Shown here: positions 1 through 12,900 of the stretch, one piece after another | Position numbering within the stretch: the stretch's first letter is position 1 | Layout of the letters: every line of letters starts with the position of its first letter | Assembly: GCA_019843655.1 (NCBI GenBank) | Contig: JACDQD010000008.1 | Location: 11,380,442 to 11,444,441, forward strand | Source: Lethocerus indicus | Taxonomy: Eukaryota > Arthropoda > Insecta > Hemiptera > Belostomatidae | Direction of reading: 5' to 3' | DNA: 64,000 nucleotides | Position numbers and translations under genes: made by a program | Notes under the pieces: generated by a model | Databases searched by the model: none | What the model was told of the DNA's origin: nothing | Seen by the model: the letters and a program-made list of their open reading frames with translations, nothing else

Positions 1-3000
1 CACGACAGTGCCGCGCCCCCGCGGGCGCCTTCCACAATAAGCCCCCGACAAAGTCCCTACTCAAATTTCCTCCAGATTCTACCCCCGGTTAAGGATTTCG
101 GTTGAAACCGAAACACCCGTCAATAATACCTCAACAACAATCAGCATTTTTGCAATTCTAAAATTAGTGGGGCAGAATATCAGTGTTGACTGATAAGAGT
201 TGGCAGTCTAAACTACTTTAAGGACTAAATCTGATTCCCAGCATTGGAGATAAGCCAGGTAAACAATTCAATGTATGCGAACAATTGGACACTAGGAAAC
301 CAAAAACCACTTAAAGTATAGTTACTGCTTTATGTAGTATTGGTTTAAAAACCAGCACTACACTCGAACTACATTCGAAAGTCAATGAAAATTAAAAAGA
401 AATTGGGTTACAAAAAAAGAAATGGGTACAAGACAGAACGTATCCTAAGATAAGACGTTATTTATCAGTTATCGGAAAATCGCTTCATTGAGGGCGATTA
501 ACACCCTGTTTTTTTCACCCTATGCTTCACCGGCAAAATATCTAGGATTTAAACAAAAATTCCATAAATCATAGTATTACAACTCTTAAGAGAGCTAATG
601 AAAAATAGCATGTTGAACGTTGAACATAAGAAGTTCAGGCGAAAACGCCTTTTTGGCGAAGTGAAGTGAGCCCGGGGGCTGAAAAACTCCGCAGGCCTTT
701 CTTTGACCGCAGTAAACGAGCTGCGGGTCTGAATAGTGCAGAGTGTATTACTGACCCCGCGTTGCAGTGCACAATGCCCCGGCGCACGAGGGGAGAGAGA
801 AGAATTTGGCTAACCCGAGCATAAACTTCAACCGCCCGACCCAACTCTATGAAAACGCCCTGCCGATATTCCCCAACAAGGAATGCTCGAAATGTTCGAA
901 GCATATTCAGCCGGCTGGAACAGTTCGATGCGAAACCGATGTATGATGACTTGTGACGTTCGCGTATTAAGAAGGGGATGAAATGGGCAAGATATTAAAT
1001 GTAAGACTTCTATAACCCTGTTGAAGTGTGCCATACTGCATAAAATCAACGTGATATTTGTCTTAAAATATAATAATATGTTAATGTTTTGTTCTTCGTA
1101 AATCCTACTTTTCAGGAGAAAACTATTTAATTTCCTGAATCTTCTGATGCTCCCCAGAGTACGTTAAATATATAACATTAAATGCCCTTCATAACAACTA
1201 TCCAAAATAACTTATTTTAACCTGAACGATTATTTACTTTCGCTACACAACAAACTGAGTCTGTCTTTCAGGAACTTACCGAGCTCCGTTCAACCATTAG
1301 GAAACGCCCCCAAATTCTCGCTACCTAAGAAATTGATTACAGAGGGTAAAATTAATAAGTATAAATATACGCCCGGCGAAAGAGTAAGTTATTTGGGAGT
1401 GGGGCGGGTCTGGTTAATGGGCCGTTCTCTCGCCCGCTAGGAAGGGCTTCGAGACTCAGAACAAGTCTAACATATTATTATTAATGTAGTCTCATTTTCG
1501 AGTCACCGTGAGCGGAGGGCTGGAGAGTTAATATATCAAAAGGTCCCGAATGAAGGGACGGTCATATGGATAAGATGTACCCCTTTAAGTCGTAAATTAT
1601 AAACAGCCTTATCCATAATACTACTCTGTACACCCAATGGAACTTCTATACTTAGAAAAATTATGTATAACCCTTCTTCCAAGTCCCGCTCGTAAGGCAA
1701 CAACATATTATAGATATGTAAAATAAAATCAACCATATACAAAAATGTGAATATGATCTCTCATAAACGTGAGATATTTACTATAATAGTTCAAAATGAA
1801 ATTCATGAATCATATAATTATTATATAATAATAAATTTGTATTGATATTGTGATACATAAATATTATAAGACAAAGTACTGTAATTTTGAGGGCGATGAT
1901 ATAACAGAATATAATCAGGGAAAATTTCTTGAAACCCAAGCCGAACTTTTTCTTGGTAAAGTTTTGACTATTGGAATTTAATAACGCCTGAAGTAGTTGA
2001 CTTTATTGTGCTACATAGATACGCAGTAAAAAAAAAGTCTTGTACATTAAAATAAGTAATAAAATTAGTTGAACAGAATTGTGCAATTGCCATAGTGAAG
2101 TTGAGCATCGAGGGAAGCAATTTATTTTTGTCATTTCAATTTAAGACACCCGATGAGACGGGGCGTGGAAAGCTCGGGTGGGGTTGGGGGAGAGCACCGG
2201 CGACAACCAACCCCCTCGGCTGAATCTTAATAGATAGAATGACGAAGGAAGGTTTTCCCCATCCGCTGCCCTAATCATCACTCCCCGGCACTCTGATTTT
2301 CCTCTCTTTTCCAATAGACAACCCCCTCAATCCATCCCCATTTCACCCTCCGCCCGGTCCCAAGTCAACGCCCTATTTAATCTCGAACAATGTCGGTGCA
2401 TACACCGGAGGGACGTGCGGTCAATTATTCCAATCAATCCGAAAACACTCATTTCAGTTGAAGTTATTTATCAATATATTATTTAAATCCGTCCATGGAA
2501 ACATTCAATAATAGAATGTATTACCGAGTTCAATTTAAAGCCAAATATTATGCAAAAAAAATTGAATGGAGACAAATATTTTCTCATGCGTTTTGGTATG
2601 TGCAGTCCATTGAATGATTGCAGCGCGCATTTAAATAATCGAGCGCATGACCTTTCTCTATATGTTAGTCTCTTGGGGTTAAATACTCAAATCGACTTCG
2701 TGATAATAATTATACTCGTTAAATATCGTCCGGAGAAATCTCCTGCTTGATTTTTGAAATGTCAATAAATTGAAGTTATGACACAATGTAGTCGTATCTG
2801 TTTTTATTCCAGAGAGATTCGATATGATTTAGGATCGATTTCTACACTAATTTCGGGGAAATAAAAGCTGAACTGCTTCGCAACCTTATAACCCAATTTC
2901 CATTCACCACTAATTAACCGGATGATATACGAATACAATAACGGACCTTTATTCTTGTCGACTCTGCTAATCTCAATTATCGCCTCCGTCCTCCTTTAAT

Positions 3001-6000
3001 TGCGCACGCTATTTCCTCCCCTCCGGCATTTATTAGCTCACCTATTCAAGTTGCATTAAGTTCTCCTGCGCGCATCTCGTATTTAACATTCATTATTCAG
3101 CCCAATTAAAACTTCCTCTAATGGAAGGAGAACTATGACTTCTCTCAGATCCGATCTCCGTAGCGGTTACGGAATAACGCCAGTAGCGGTCCTTCAATAT
3201 TCTTGAACAGCCAAAAACGTTATTTTGTGTTTTTTGGTGACCAAATTTGTACTTTATTTTGTAGGGGGAAGAATATAAGACGGGTCGTAGGAAAGGAAGA
3301 GTTGCCAACGTGCCGAGCAGCTCCCGCAATTATTCTCAGTAACGCTTTCATTTGAAGAATATCAATGGTGATTTCCACGATCTGATATACGAGGCAACTA
3401 TCCATTATAATTAAATATGAAAATTATTGGAATATTTGATTAGTAAGTTTCTGATACTGATATCTGGCGTAATTTGAAGACCCATATGAGTTATTTTTGA
3501 GGGGAAGATTGCCCGATTCGGTGCCAGCTATTTTGTGTGTTTCGTCCGAAGGCAGTGTATAGGTGAAATACCAGTAGCATAGCGATCCAGTAGTACTTAG
3601 GCACATCGTGGGCATTACACGATTACCGTCCTCCATACGTGATACTAATAGAGAGGTATCCTACAGTGGGGCATACTAGAAAAGGTTTCTACTTAATACT
3701 TAAGACTGGGCATTTCATTCGTTCGAGGCGTTTTCAAGAATCGATTAGCGGTCTCTTCGTCCTGTCAACGGTCTCGGGAGGCGGTTTCCCCCCGTATCGT
3801 GATTGGGGATGATAGAAGCCGGATCTCGGCGCTCCCTCAGTCTAGTCATTAGGGTGGCGGCGGTAGGGGCGGGGGCGGACTCCGGGAGTCCGTGTGGGCT
3901 ACGCTAAATCACGTCCCACTGCCGAGCTTACCCTCGCTCCATCCCCTCCTCGAATCGGTTCTTAACCAAATCCCGGGTCGCTCCTCCTCCTCCTCCTTGC
4001 ACGACTCCCAGTTGCCCCCCTTAAGGCGGGGATAACGTGTTAAGCGAATTTTAAGAAGGACGATTTTCTCGGAATCACCTCCAATATTGCCGTGATATTG
4101 TCCTCAGGGCTTTACGTTAATGATCTGGACCAGTAGAAACTTTTGGCTGTCTGGAAGTCATCTATATTACATGTCATGTTTCCTTCCTTAAGAAAGGAAA
4201 ATCTAATATATCAAAACGAAGGTTATTTAATGGGAAAACTAAGACCCACTTATTACCACTCATATATTTAATATTGGCTCGTTAATTACCATCGGAAAAA
4301 AGAATTTTAGGAAAGTGTGATTATTTTCCAAGACAATATTTGATATTTCTATACGTTTCCCTGTTCTACATACTGTCAACTGTAAGCATCTCGCGTGTAC
4401 ATTATTCAACGTGAAATCGAAAATCCGCACTACGTTAAACAACGGTCAGGGCCTGTAAATTGGCCCATGTTTCTGACCTGTTCTGGGCTCTCACGACCTA
4501 TTCGCGGGGACAATTATCACCGAGAAGATGATTACAGATATTGAGCTTTAACCATTGGAGAAAATGTGACACGGAATGCTCGGTACCACCGAACACAGCA
4601 TTATCATAAATCATAACACGAGCCTTGTTATTCTACGCAATTGTAACGGAGACTAACACCAATTTTATATAAAATACAGCCCTCTTACCTAACTTTGAAT
4701 GCCCTTTAATTAAACCAAGTATACGAGGAAATAATTGTAGTTCAAGTCGGCAATTACTCGAGTTTACAAATCATTTGAAGCCATTATGAAAATGGGTTAG
4801 AAAATTCCTTTACTTTTTTCATGTACTAATAATTCCCCGCGAACGACCCTTACCTCTTAATTATCCATCGTTCCGATTTACATTAATTGTCGATAAACGG
4901 ATGAAAACTATTGCCAACGGTGGCCACATCTCTACTGGTGTTGGCGAATTGTGTTCCATATCCTAGGCATGTAAAGAGTGTATTTTGCACGGTGGTATTC
5001 ATTCCGTTGCTAATTTACATTCTGTATCGTTTTTTGTTATATTGTATTAACTTATACCACTACTAGAAAAGACATTGCAGACATTTTTAGTTCTTTAAAA
5101 GGGTGTAGATATTTAAAAATGGAACTCGATCACGCGAGGAGATAAAATTTGACCAAGCCAGTCCTAGGCCTAAGGATGAAACCCTTCAGAATTAACTGTC
5201 CCACAGAACGCGATATTCACAACCCGGCAGATAACTCAACCACTTGTTCAATATTACACTTGTCGTACATCACTCTGCCCTCTAAGGGTTCGTGACTCCG
5301 ACTTTACGTGTAATACATCGAACCCCTACTAGCTTACAGTCAGGAGACTGCACGGTCTACTCCCAGTGTTTTAAACATATATTGTTGCGGCTTACGGAAG
5401 GTGGATCGATTCGGGCACAGGCATTGTGAAAAACATTAGACATCAATAAATTTATAAGTCGTTCTTTAAATTAATGCAATGGTACCATCGTTACCGTCAT
5501 TATATGACACCAGTGAAATTTTTTACGAGTACGAAATAACTAAATCTCGTAATTTAGAATAAATTCTTGTAATTATTGAACATTAGAACAGCAGTAAAAG
5601 GGGACCACAATAAAAAATAATTCGGAAAATATTCTTATCATTTCTCTAATCTGTGCTAAGTTCTAGTACGCCCCTTAAATATAATGCAGCATTCTTGCGC
5701 TAAAACCTAAGCCTTGCCTTTTCCTGATGTCAACCTCTTTCCGAGCCCACGACAGAAACGTCATGTCGCCTCTGGGTTTTATTTCTTACTCACCGTATCG
5801 ATTGTTCAAATATAGCACAGTGTGTCCCGGGCAGGATCTGTCGGGGACCCGGGGGTACGCTCGGCTAATGAAAATTGCCGAATTGCATTTAATGCATCAA
5901 ATAGCAAACGGAGCCCGCATTCGATAGCGGGGCGCCGACGGAGCGGTTTTAATGGCGAAATAAGTGTCGGGTAATAACAGGGTGTGTGCCGATATCACTC

Positions 6001-6660
6001 CCCCTCGGTGAAAAGACACGTAGATTAGTTTCCCCGCCTATAATTTGGCATTAACGCTTGTACGATTCTTATCTATTTAATAAAAACGTGTGACGCGGCG
6101 CCTGCAGAAATTTAGTTCAGTGTTTCGAAAATTGATTTTCAGGGGGCGGTGGCGCGTTTCCTTTTGTTCCGTTCGACGGCTGAACAATCATATTATGTTG
6201 TGACACCACGAAGATACCATCGGGAAACGAACGCGCGGTTTTGCCGAGGAAAATTCTCTGTTGTTTTTGCGGTTATTATACCACAACAGGAGGGACCGAA
6301 TATGTGCAGAATTATCGCGTTATCAAAGCTCCTATAAGGAATATCTGAAGAGCGGTTCAATTTCAAGAAGAACGACCTAATAAATTATACTTACTGTACA
6401 ACATTACGGAAAAATTGTGATTAATTCTGTGTCCCGACATCCCAAACGTTCCTTAAAGACGCCTGAAAAGGATGTGGCCACGCGACCCAAATGTTTAAAT
6501 AAATAAAATTTTAAAAAAGTAATAAAAAAAAGGGGGGAAACCAGTGGGTTTCTCCTCTAATTGTTGTCTATTGTAGTGCTTATATCAATGTTGCTTGTTG
6601 TATAATTTTACAGTTGTAACCATAAAAGAGTGAAAAAAATATTCTGTCCTTTAATGTGTG
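1..6660. other. Non-coding, no gene recognised
   Basis: I see no supportable gene here. AT-rich DNA is broken by GC-rich patches near 2150-2420 (G-runs on the plus strand), 3740-4030 (GGC/GGGGC-rich) and 5820-5960. The open frames are 60-89 codons long, overlap on both strands and have no recognisable domain or consistent splice context. Around 6480-6560 there is an A-rich stretch followed by a short G-rich hairpin (GGGGAAACC / GGGTTTCTCC). Confidence 0.6.
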
Positions 6661-6679
6661 CATTGAAATTTAGTACAGC

Positions 6680-6787
6680 TAAAGTAGTAAAATATTATTT
6701 AGTAGTTAAATAAGAAGTTTATTTAGTAATTAAGTAAGTTATTACTAGTAGTTAGTTAGTTTAGTAAGTTTATTTAGTAGTTAAATA
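6680..6787. repeat. Degenerate tandem repeat (TTTAGTA-type)
   Basis: The segment is built from imperfect repeats of TTTAGTA, AGTTAAATA and AAGTTTATTTAGTA. The block TATTTAGTAGTTAAATA occurs near both ends. It is simple-sequence DNA with no coding signal. Confidence 0.6.
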
Positions 6788-6799
6788 TTCGCCCTATAG

Positions 6800-9700
6800 T
6801 GTAATAAGTAGTATTTTGTAACAACAAATCATCAAAATTGTTACAATGTTGGCTGGACAAGTAAATGGCACAAACTGCTACTTATACCACTTATATCATT
6901 TTTGTATTTGAAACAATTTTTAGTTATTAACAATCCGGCATAGATATATCGTTTTTTTCTATTCTGAATCTGTATTTTAGTTTAAGGGTATTGGTTTAAT
7001 TTTATATACACAGAAGGACTCTAATAGCGCTCCGATTTTTCCCCGATAGCTATTATTTACAATAGGCTGGCAGAGAGGGACAATAGAGCCATTGAGAGAG
7101 GGAGACGTGGAGATGAAGTGGGTTAAGCCGAACAACTATGCGGGTCCGGTATGCCGGTTAAGGGGCGGCGGGTCGCCGGATAGACAAGCCGCCCGCCACC
7201 GCCACAGCCGCCCCCCCCACACAGACCTCTATAGCAATGCTAATGGCGGTACGCCAAGAACCCCGCCGTCGCCTCAGCCCCCCGATTCAGGCATTTCCAT
7301 CTCACTAAAATCTACTTACTAGAGACGGCCCCGGGAGGTGACAACAGCCGGCCGAACTATCCCGCCCGGCTCATTGTCGGCCGACGGTTAATGCAAATCG
7401 ACAATCGCTACCGGACAGCCCTCCTTTGCTTAATTGATTTCCACGCCGAAAACTACGCCAGCATTTAATTTGATTAATTGCTCCGAGGCATACTTTGAAT
7501 CGCTCTAAATATTCGAAATTACTCGGGGGAATATAATTTGTGAGAACCGTTGTACGAATAACGCTATAAACACAGCACAGAACTAAGATCTTTCAACGCT
7601 CAAGTATTCTATCAATTCCATCGATGATTAATTGGGCCGGATTTTAAACAACGGATCAATTAAGAGCAATTTATTTTATAAACGAATTTAGCTCACAGGG
7701 ATTAATTATCCATTACTTCTTTTTTTCCTACAAATTAATGAGCCATAATATTAGTGTTGAAAATTAAAAATGTCTGAGATGCCTAGTAGGGGTATTTTCA
7801 CAATGCCGAGAGGACGGAAAACTAGAAGAACGGTTCTCTAACTCTATGTATTCAACCTATATTATCAGACGGTTATCACTTCTATATTACTGTCATATAG
7901 TACGGCAAACTGTAATTAAATTAACCGTCGGTTAATCCCGCTGGAATGTCTTAATCGATTAATTTCTGAGTTTTTAGATGGGCGAGAGCCTTATCACGAA
8001 CGGCTTCCACCTTCGTCCATTCTAGATCTTGAGATAGGCCCAGCCTGTTTAGCAGGTGTAGCACCGGTGATCCCCGGTGATTGGTTCAGACGTGCGCCCG
8101 GAAATGCGGACCCCACAGGGCCCGTTATGATTGAAGGGCTGTCCCCTCGCCAATGAGGCGGGCCACGTTAATTTGACTTAAATCGACTGTAAACCCGAGT
8201 CGCTCGGGCCCGCGAGTTGTGACGGGAGGAGGGGGACCGAATAAGGCACTCTCCCGGCCCAAACGGCATTAACGTCCGCCTACCAGGCAAACGTTCAACC
8301 GATTCAATTAGCGAGTTACGATCTAGGTTATCGGGGTGACAGTAGTTCGCTGACTAATGGTTATTCCACGCCCATTCATAATGAATACTTACACGGGTAA
8401 TTAATACTATCTAAATTCCAGATCATCGAGTTCAGGAAATAGAACACTGTCCTGAACGAATTATTATCATGAGTAGAAACCGATAAATACAGGAGGATAA
8501 AATCAATAAAATTCGCTCATTTCGGAGGATGCATGACACGGCGTGGAAGAATCAATGCAGGAGGAATCGAAGCCAACGCAGGTTGACATATAGTCTACCG
8601 CAGAGGTGAGAATCGATAGGGCGATAGCGGCCCCCCGAGGAGAGAACACACAGGGTACATGTGAGGGAAACAACACGTGTAGAAAGACAGACACGCACTC
8701 AGACTAACTCGCCGAAATATTGCATCCGCAATGTTGGGGCTGGGAGAACACATGGCTCCCAGAAGATGTGGGCGGGGGCGGGGGCGCGCCTTCCCATCGG
8801 CTTTATGTACTTTCCCGAGCCGCCCGCCCAAAAGGGTTTATCAGAGAAGTCTCCCGATATACGGCGGCACAGATTCACAGCCACTCGAGTTGAATATTTT
8901 CTTTTTTCCATCGCGCGACTTTCCAGAGTGGGTCACGACCTGAAGCGTGGTTCGGCTTGACTCTACGATTTCGGCAAATATGTACGCAGAGACAGCTATG
9001 TAAATCGGATGCCACGGAATTTCTAATACTGGGCTACATGAAATAATTACATTTACGCCCCGTACTGCTTAAGTCTCATTATTCTCTCTCTTATGATGGG
9101 TCCCCTTATCAGTGCCTAAAGTCAATCTGTTCAGGGAAGAAACCTTCGTTCACCGGAAAGACAGTACCTGTCGATTTAATGCTAACAATTTATCTTCCTC
9201 CTTAGCATCCATGAATTCCTCGTTAGACCTAGTCCGGGTTTGTTTGAGTGCGGATTCGTGCCGGCACGAGGTACTCTTCTCCTCCTCCTCGGAAAAACCC
9301 AGTGTGTGGTTAGCAGTAACGTCGGACAATTCAATTACGATGCTCCCACGGAGGGTCGGGGCCTCCCTAATTTATCTTTCTCCGATATCGCCCCAACACG
9401 CGCCTCCACCACTCCACTCTCCAAATGGCGTCAAACCAACCAAGCCACGGGATCCGTCTTCCCGGCTCACGTTGCATCCGATAGATTTCTAAAACCGCTT
9501 CGTATTTCCCGATATCTTGGAAACGAAAGGCCAAATACGTCCAACATTTATTTTCTCTTTAATTAATTCAACTTCCTTGTTCATAGTTTGCAGCTGTCAA
9601 TCAATGATAATAATACAAAGGTACCTTAAATTACATTCTAAATTTATATTGTCAATTTCATATCATTCACAATAGGAGGGACGTCCGCTACTTTGAGGGT

Positions 9701-9820
9701 TGGTATAAACCCTTCGTCTTGGAGATGAAATCCGAAAGAATAGTCCTTAAATTGCATATTTGAACGGAACGTATATGTACGATAATATGGCGGCATTAAT
9801 TTAAAGGTAATATAATTAAG
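6800..9820. other. Non-coding with GC-rich islands
   Basis: No gene is recognised. GC/CpG-rich islands lie at about 7130-7400, 8000-8290, 8590-8960 and 9230-9480. The islands at 8590-8960 and 9110-9570 are open in two or three frames at once, including both strands in the first. That is what GC-rich non-coding DNA gives by chance, so the long frames there are not called as genes. Confidence 0.55.
8769..8787 (+). other. G-rich run, weak quadruplex potential
   Basis: Successive G-runs separated by single C bases (GGGCGGGGGCGGGGGC type) give three clear G-tracts. A fourth would have to come from within the five-base runs. Weak support. Confidence 0.25.
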
Positions 9821-9832
9821 CGGCTATAACAG

Positions 9833-9902
9833 CACTGCTATGAACACTGGAAACAGACTACTTCCATTGAGTGAATCTGCATAGCAGTGTGAATTTTCCA
9901 GT
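9833..9902 (+). other. Interleaved inverted repeats (pseudoknot-like)
   Basis: CACTGCTATG (9833-9842) pairs with CATAGCAGTG (9880-9889). ACTGGAAA (9846-9853) pairs with TTTCCAGT (9895-9902). The arms are perfect and interleaved in the order A-B-A'-B', which is the topology of an H-type pseudoknot rather than a nested hairpin. No known RNA family is recognised. Confidence 0.4.
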
Positions 9903-9961
9903 CGATTATGATTAAAATTTCGTATGTTATAGGAAGGAATTATAAACTAGACTAGTTAACC

Positions 9962-9994
9962 AAGCATTCGAAAGCATTCCTAAGCATTCGAAAG
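9962..9994 (+). repeat. Short tandem repeat of AAGCATTC
   Basis: Three copies of (A)AAGCATTC, two of them followed by GAAAG, lie head to tail. The array is short and has no evident function. Confidence 0.6.
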
Positions 9995-9999
9995 TTCTC

Positions 10000-12900
10000 T
10001 TAGTAACACATTACACCGGGTGGGAGGAGAGAGAGAAAAAAAGAAAATATTCGTCAATCCCGGTGCGCCCATTATTTGTTATATGGAGCGGGCGTTAATG
10101 GCCTTCAGGATGGGGGGGAGGGGAGCATTATATGGGCCTCCCGACTGTTCGACAAGGCTAAAACCAAGCCCGGTAATTTATAGCGGCATTTAGCCGGTTA
10201 AGTGGAAAGACCTCGGTGCAGATGTGAGCCCGGCGGAGGCAGAGATGCACGGGGGAGGCCCCAGTCATTGTCGCCGATCATTCCGACCCCTCGCCATCAA
10301 CTTTATTAGCGCTTCGAGACTAAATCGGGGCCGTACCAACGATAAATTTCCGGAATAACAAGGCGGAAAAAAACGCCACTTAGTCGGGTGTATTAAAATT
10401 AGATACTTGTATTAACCTTGCGGAAGGAGGTTCTCAGGAGGGCCAGAGAATCCCACTTAATCTATCGGTGAAACTCGATCAATAATTAACAGTTACTACT
10501 ATTTGCTCCTTTGTAATATCACGCCCACTAAAGTATACAGGGCTATAACAGAAATAAGTGGTCCTAATAAACGAGTTTGCATTACTGTGAAGTATTGTAA
10601 GCTGATTACATGAACCTAAAATAAATGCCGTCAATCGATTAAATCTCCATTCTCGAATCCAATAGGTTCTAGAATTAGCTATCATATTATTCAGTATTCG
10701 AAGCGATATCAAAACTTTTCGAACAAGCGATCGAATGACTGATCTCCGAAGGTCTGGTATTCCCGAGCCGGTAGGAGAAGCCGAGACGCACGACTAAACC
10801 GAAAGCCGGCGGAATCATCGATTTCTAGGGTCGTCGAGCCTTCACTGCTTTATAAATACCAGATGGCTTTGCTCGGCTTCCAGTAAATATGGGGCCCAAC
10901 TCATTCTTCGTCACATTTACCCATTATTCGCCCAAATTCCAATATATAAATACTCGCGGTACATAAATAATATAAATAGAAATTGTAACACGCAGGTCCG
11001 GTTTTGTATTGAAACAAAGGCCCATACCCCGTACTAACATAGTCGCCAAAAATACTACAACGACTTGTCTTAATTACCCAGTGATTTCAGTAACAAAATG
11101 GAACACTTTTTCTCCGAATCGGCAAAAATATTGGAAGGAATTTGGACAGTAAAGGAAATAAACAATATAAATATCAAATCATAGTAATATTCTCTGTCGA
11201 ATGGCATAGTACAGTTAGGGATGTATTATATTTCCAAACCACTTAATGTGTGTTAACTTAAATGCCCAGAAGGATTACATTTCCATTATATTTCTAGAAG
11301 AAGAAGAAGAAATGATTAAAGTATACGTTTTTATTACTTTCGTAATAAATTTACCAGTGAAAATTATTATTCCGATCTACTGATTAGAATGATTAAGTTA
11401 AATAAGACCACAGGGTTACTTTACCTGTGTAGAACCCGCCTCGGCAGCATCGTCAGATGCCACAGGTGAGATAAAACAAAAATTAAGTCCCCAGCGATCG
11501 ACTTGCCTCAAAATACTGTGGAGAAAAGGAAGCGGGCCGAGCGCCTTACAGGGCGGTATCTTTTAGTTTCGGTTTGCCGGGCGCGGGCCTTATCTCGAGC
11601 ATAAAAAATAAACAACGTCCCCAAGGGCGGGGGAAGAGTCACCGGGACTCAGATAAAGGGGCCCTCGTAATTAAAGCTAAGTGTCAACCGGTCTAAATTT
11701 AATATGTTTGCTCCACTCTCGGAGATATCAAGAATAATTTCTGGAGAGCTGAAATATTCTAATTTCGGCGGAATTTCTTTCCCCCTTTTTTCGCGTTTTC
11801 TCTCGACTCCTTCTCGTCGTCTCCTTACTCTCTGCCTCTACGCCATTTAAGTAAATTAGGAACGCGGACAATATTTATGCTAAACGGAACAGGTTCGGAG
11901 CCCGTAATTAAGAGGGAGGCTAATAACGGAATTAATAAAATTAGGAAGCGGCCTAAACTGAGTCGGCAGGAGAAAATTAGGAAGGCACACTCAAAGTATC
12001 TCAGGGATCATACAAATGATCACCCCTATGACCTCCTTATGTGGAAGTAAGATAACATAATTAAAATTCCTTCGTAGCTCCAAATATGTAATATTACCGA
12101 ACAGTTAACATATAAATACATTAAAAGGTATAATATTACAAATTTCTGTTTCCAAATATCCATTAATTTTGTTAAATATATTTTTGATGTTATTATCATA
12201 CGGGTTTATTAAAAAATTATTGTGTTATTGCGGAGGAAATAAACCGTAGACAAAAACAATTTTCGGAGTAATTCGATAATTTCATTACATACAAACTTCG
12301 ACTAAAGTGTACATCATATAATTAATTCAATTTCACGGGAACCGTAATAAAATTATTCTAAGTGACGATACTCCAAATATATCAATTATTTTATCATATC
12401 CACGATGCTGGCAGATTAAAGTGAGTATAATTCCTTTGTAAATGTAAGAGGTCAATGGAGTTTTAATTAACTGCATTCATAATATAAAATAATGAAATTT
12501 CAGGAAACATAAAGCTGTTAAAAAGCACTACAAAAACTCAGATAATAATTAGAGGTTTATATATATGTGAAATTTAGTTGATTTCCTTGTCATTAACTAC
12601 ATGTCAACTATACTGAGGAAACTTAAAGGAGAATTATCCCCCAGTTGCTTTCGAATAGCTGGCTATAAATCGCTCTATGGCCGAGAGTTCGCAAGGGAGG
12701 AGAAACATAAGGGCGGGCCCTGGGTTTTTATTGTTGGCTAGTTCAGTGAATCATCCACGGTTCTTGTTAAGAGAAAAACCCTCCCCATTACTAACTTCTG
12801 ATTTATTATCCGGGCCGTAAATCCGGCCCGTTATTGTCCCGGAGTTTTGAAACAAAAAAATGAGGTTAGTGTTATTTATCAAAAAATTTGGTTAGAGTTT

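Noticed and set aside
8488..8604. Exon-like block ending CAGAG|GTGAG
   Set aside because: The acceptor lacks a pyrimidine tract, and the Arg-rich peptide comes from GGAGG repeats.
9112..9566. Two overlapping plus frames of 126 and 108 codons
   Set aside because: Both are open in the same GC-rich island, with no domain, codon-position bias or splice context for either.
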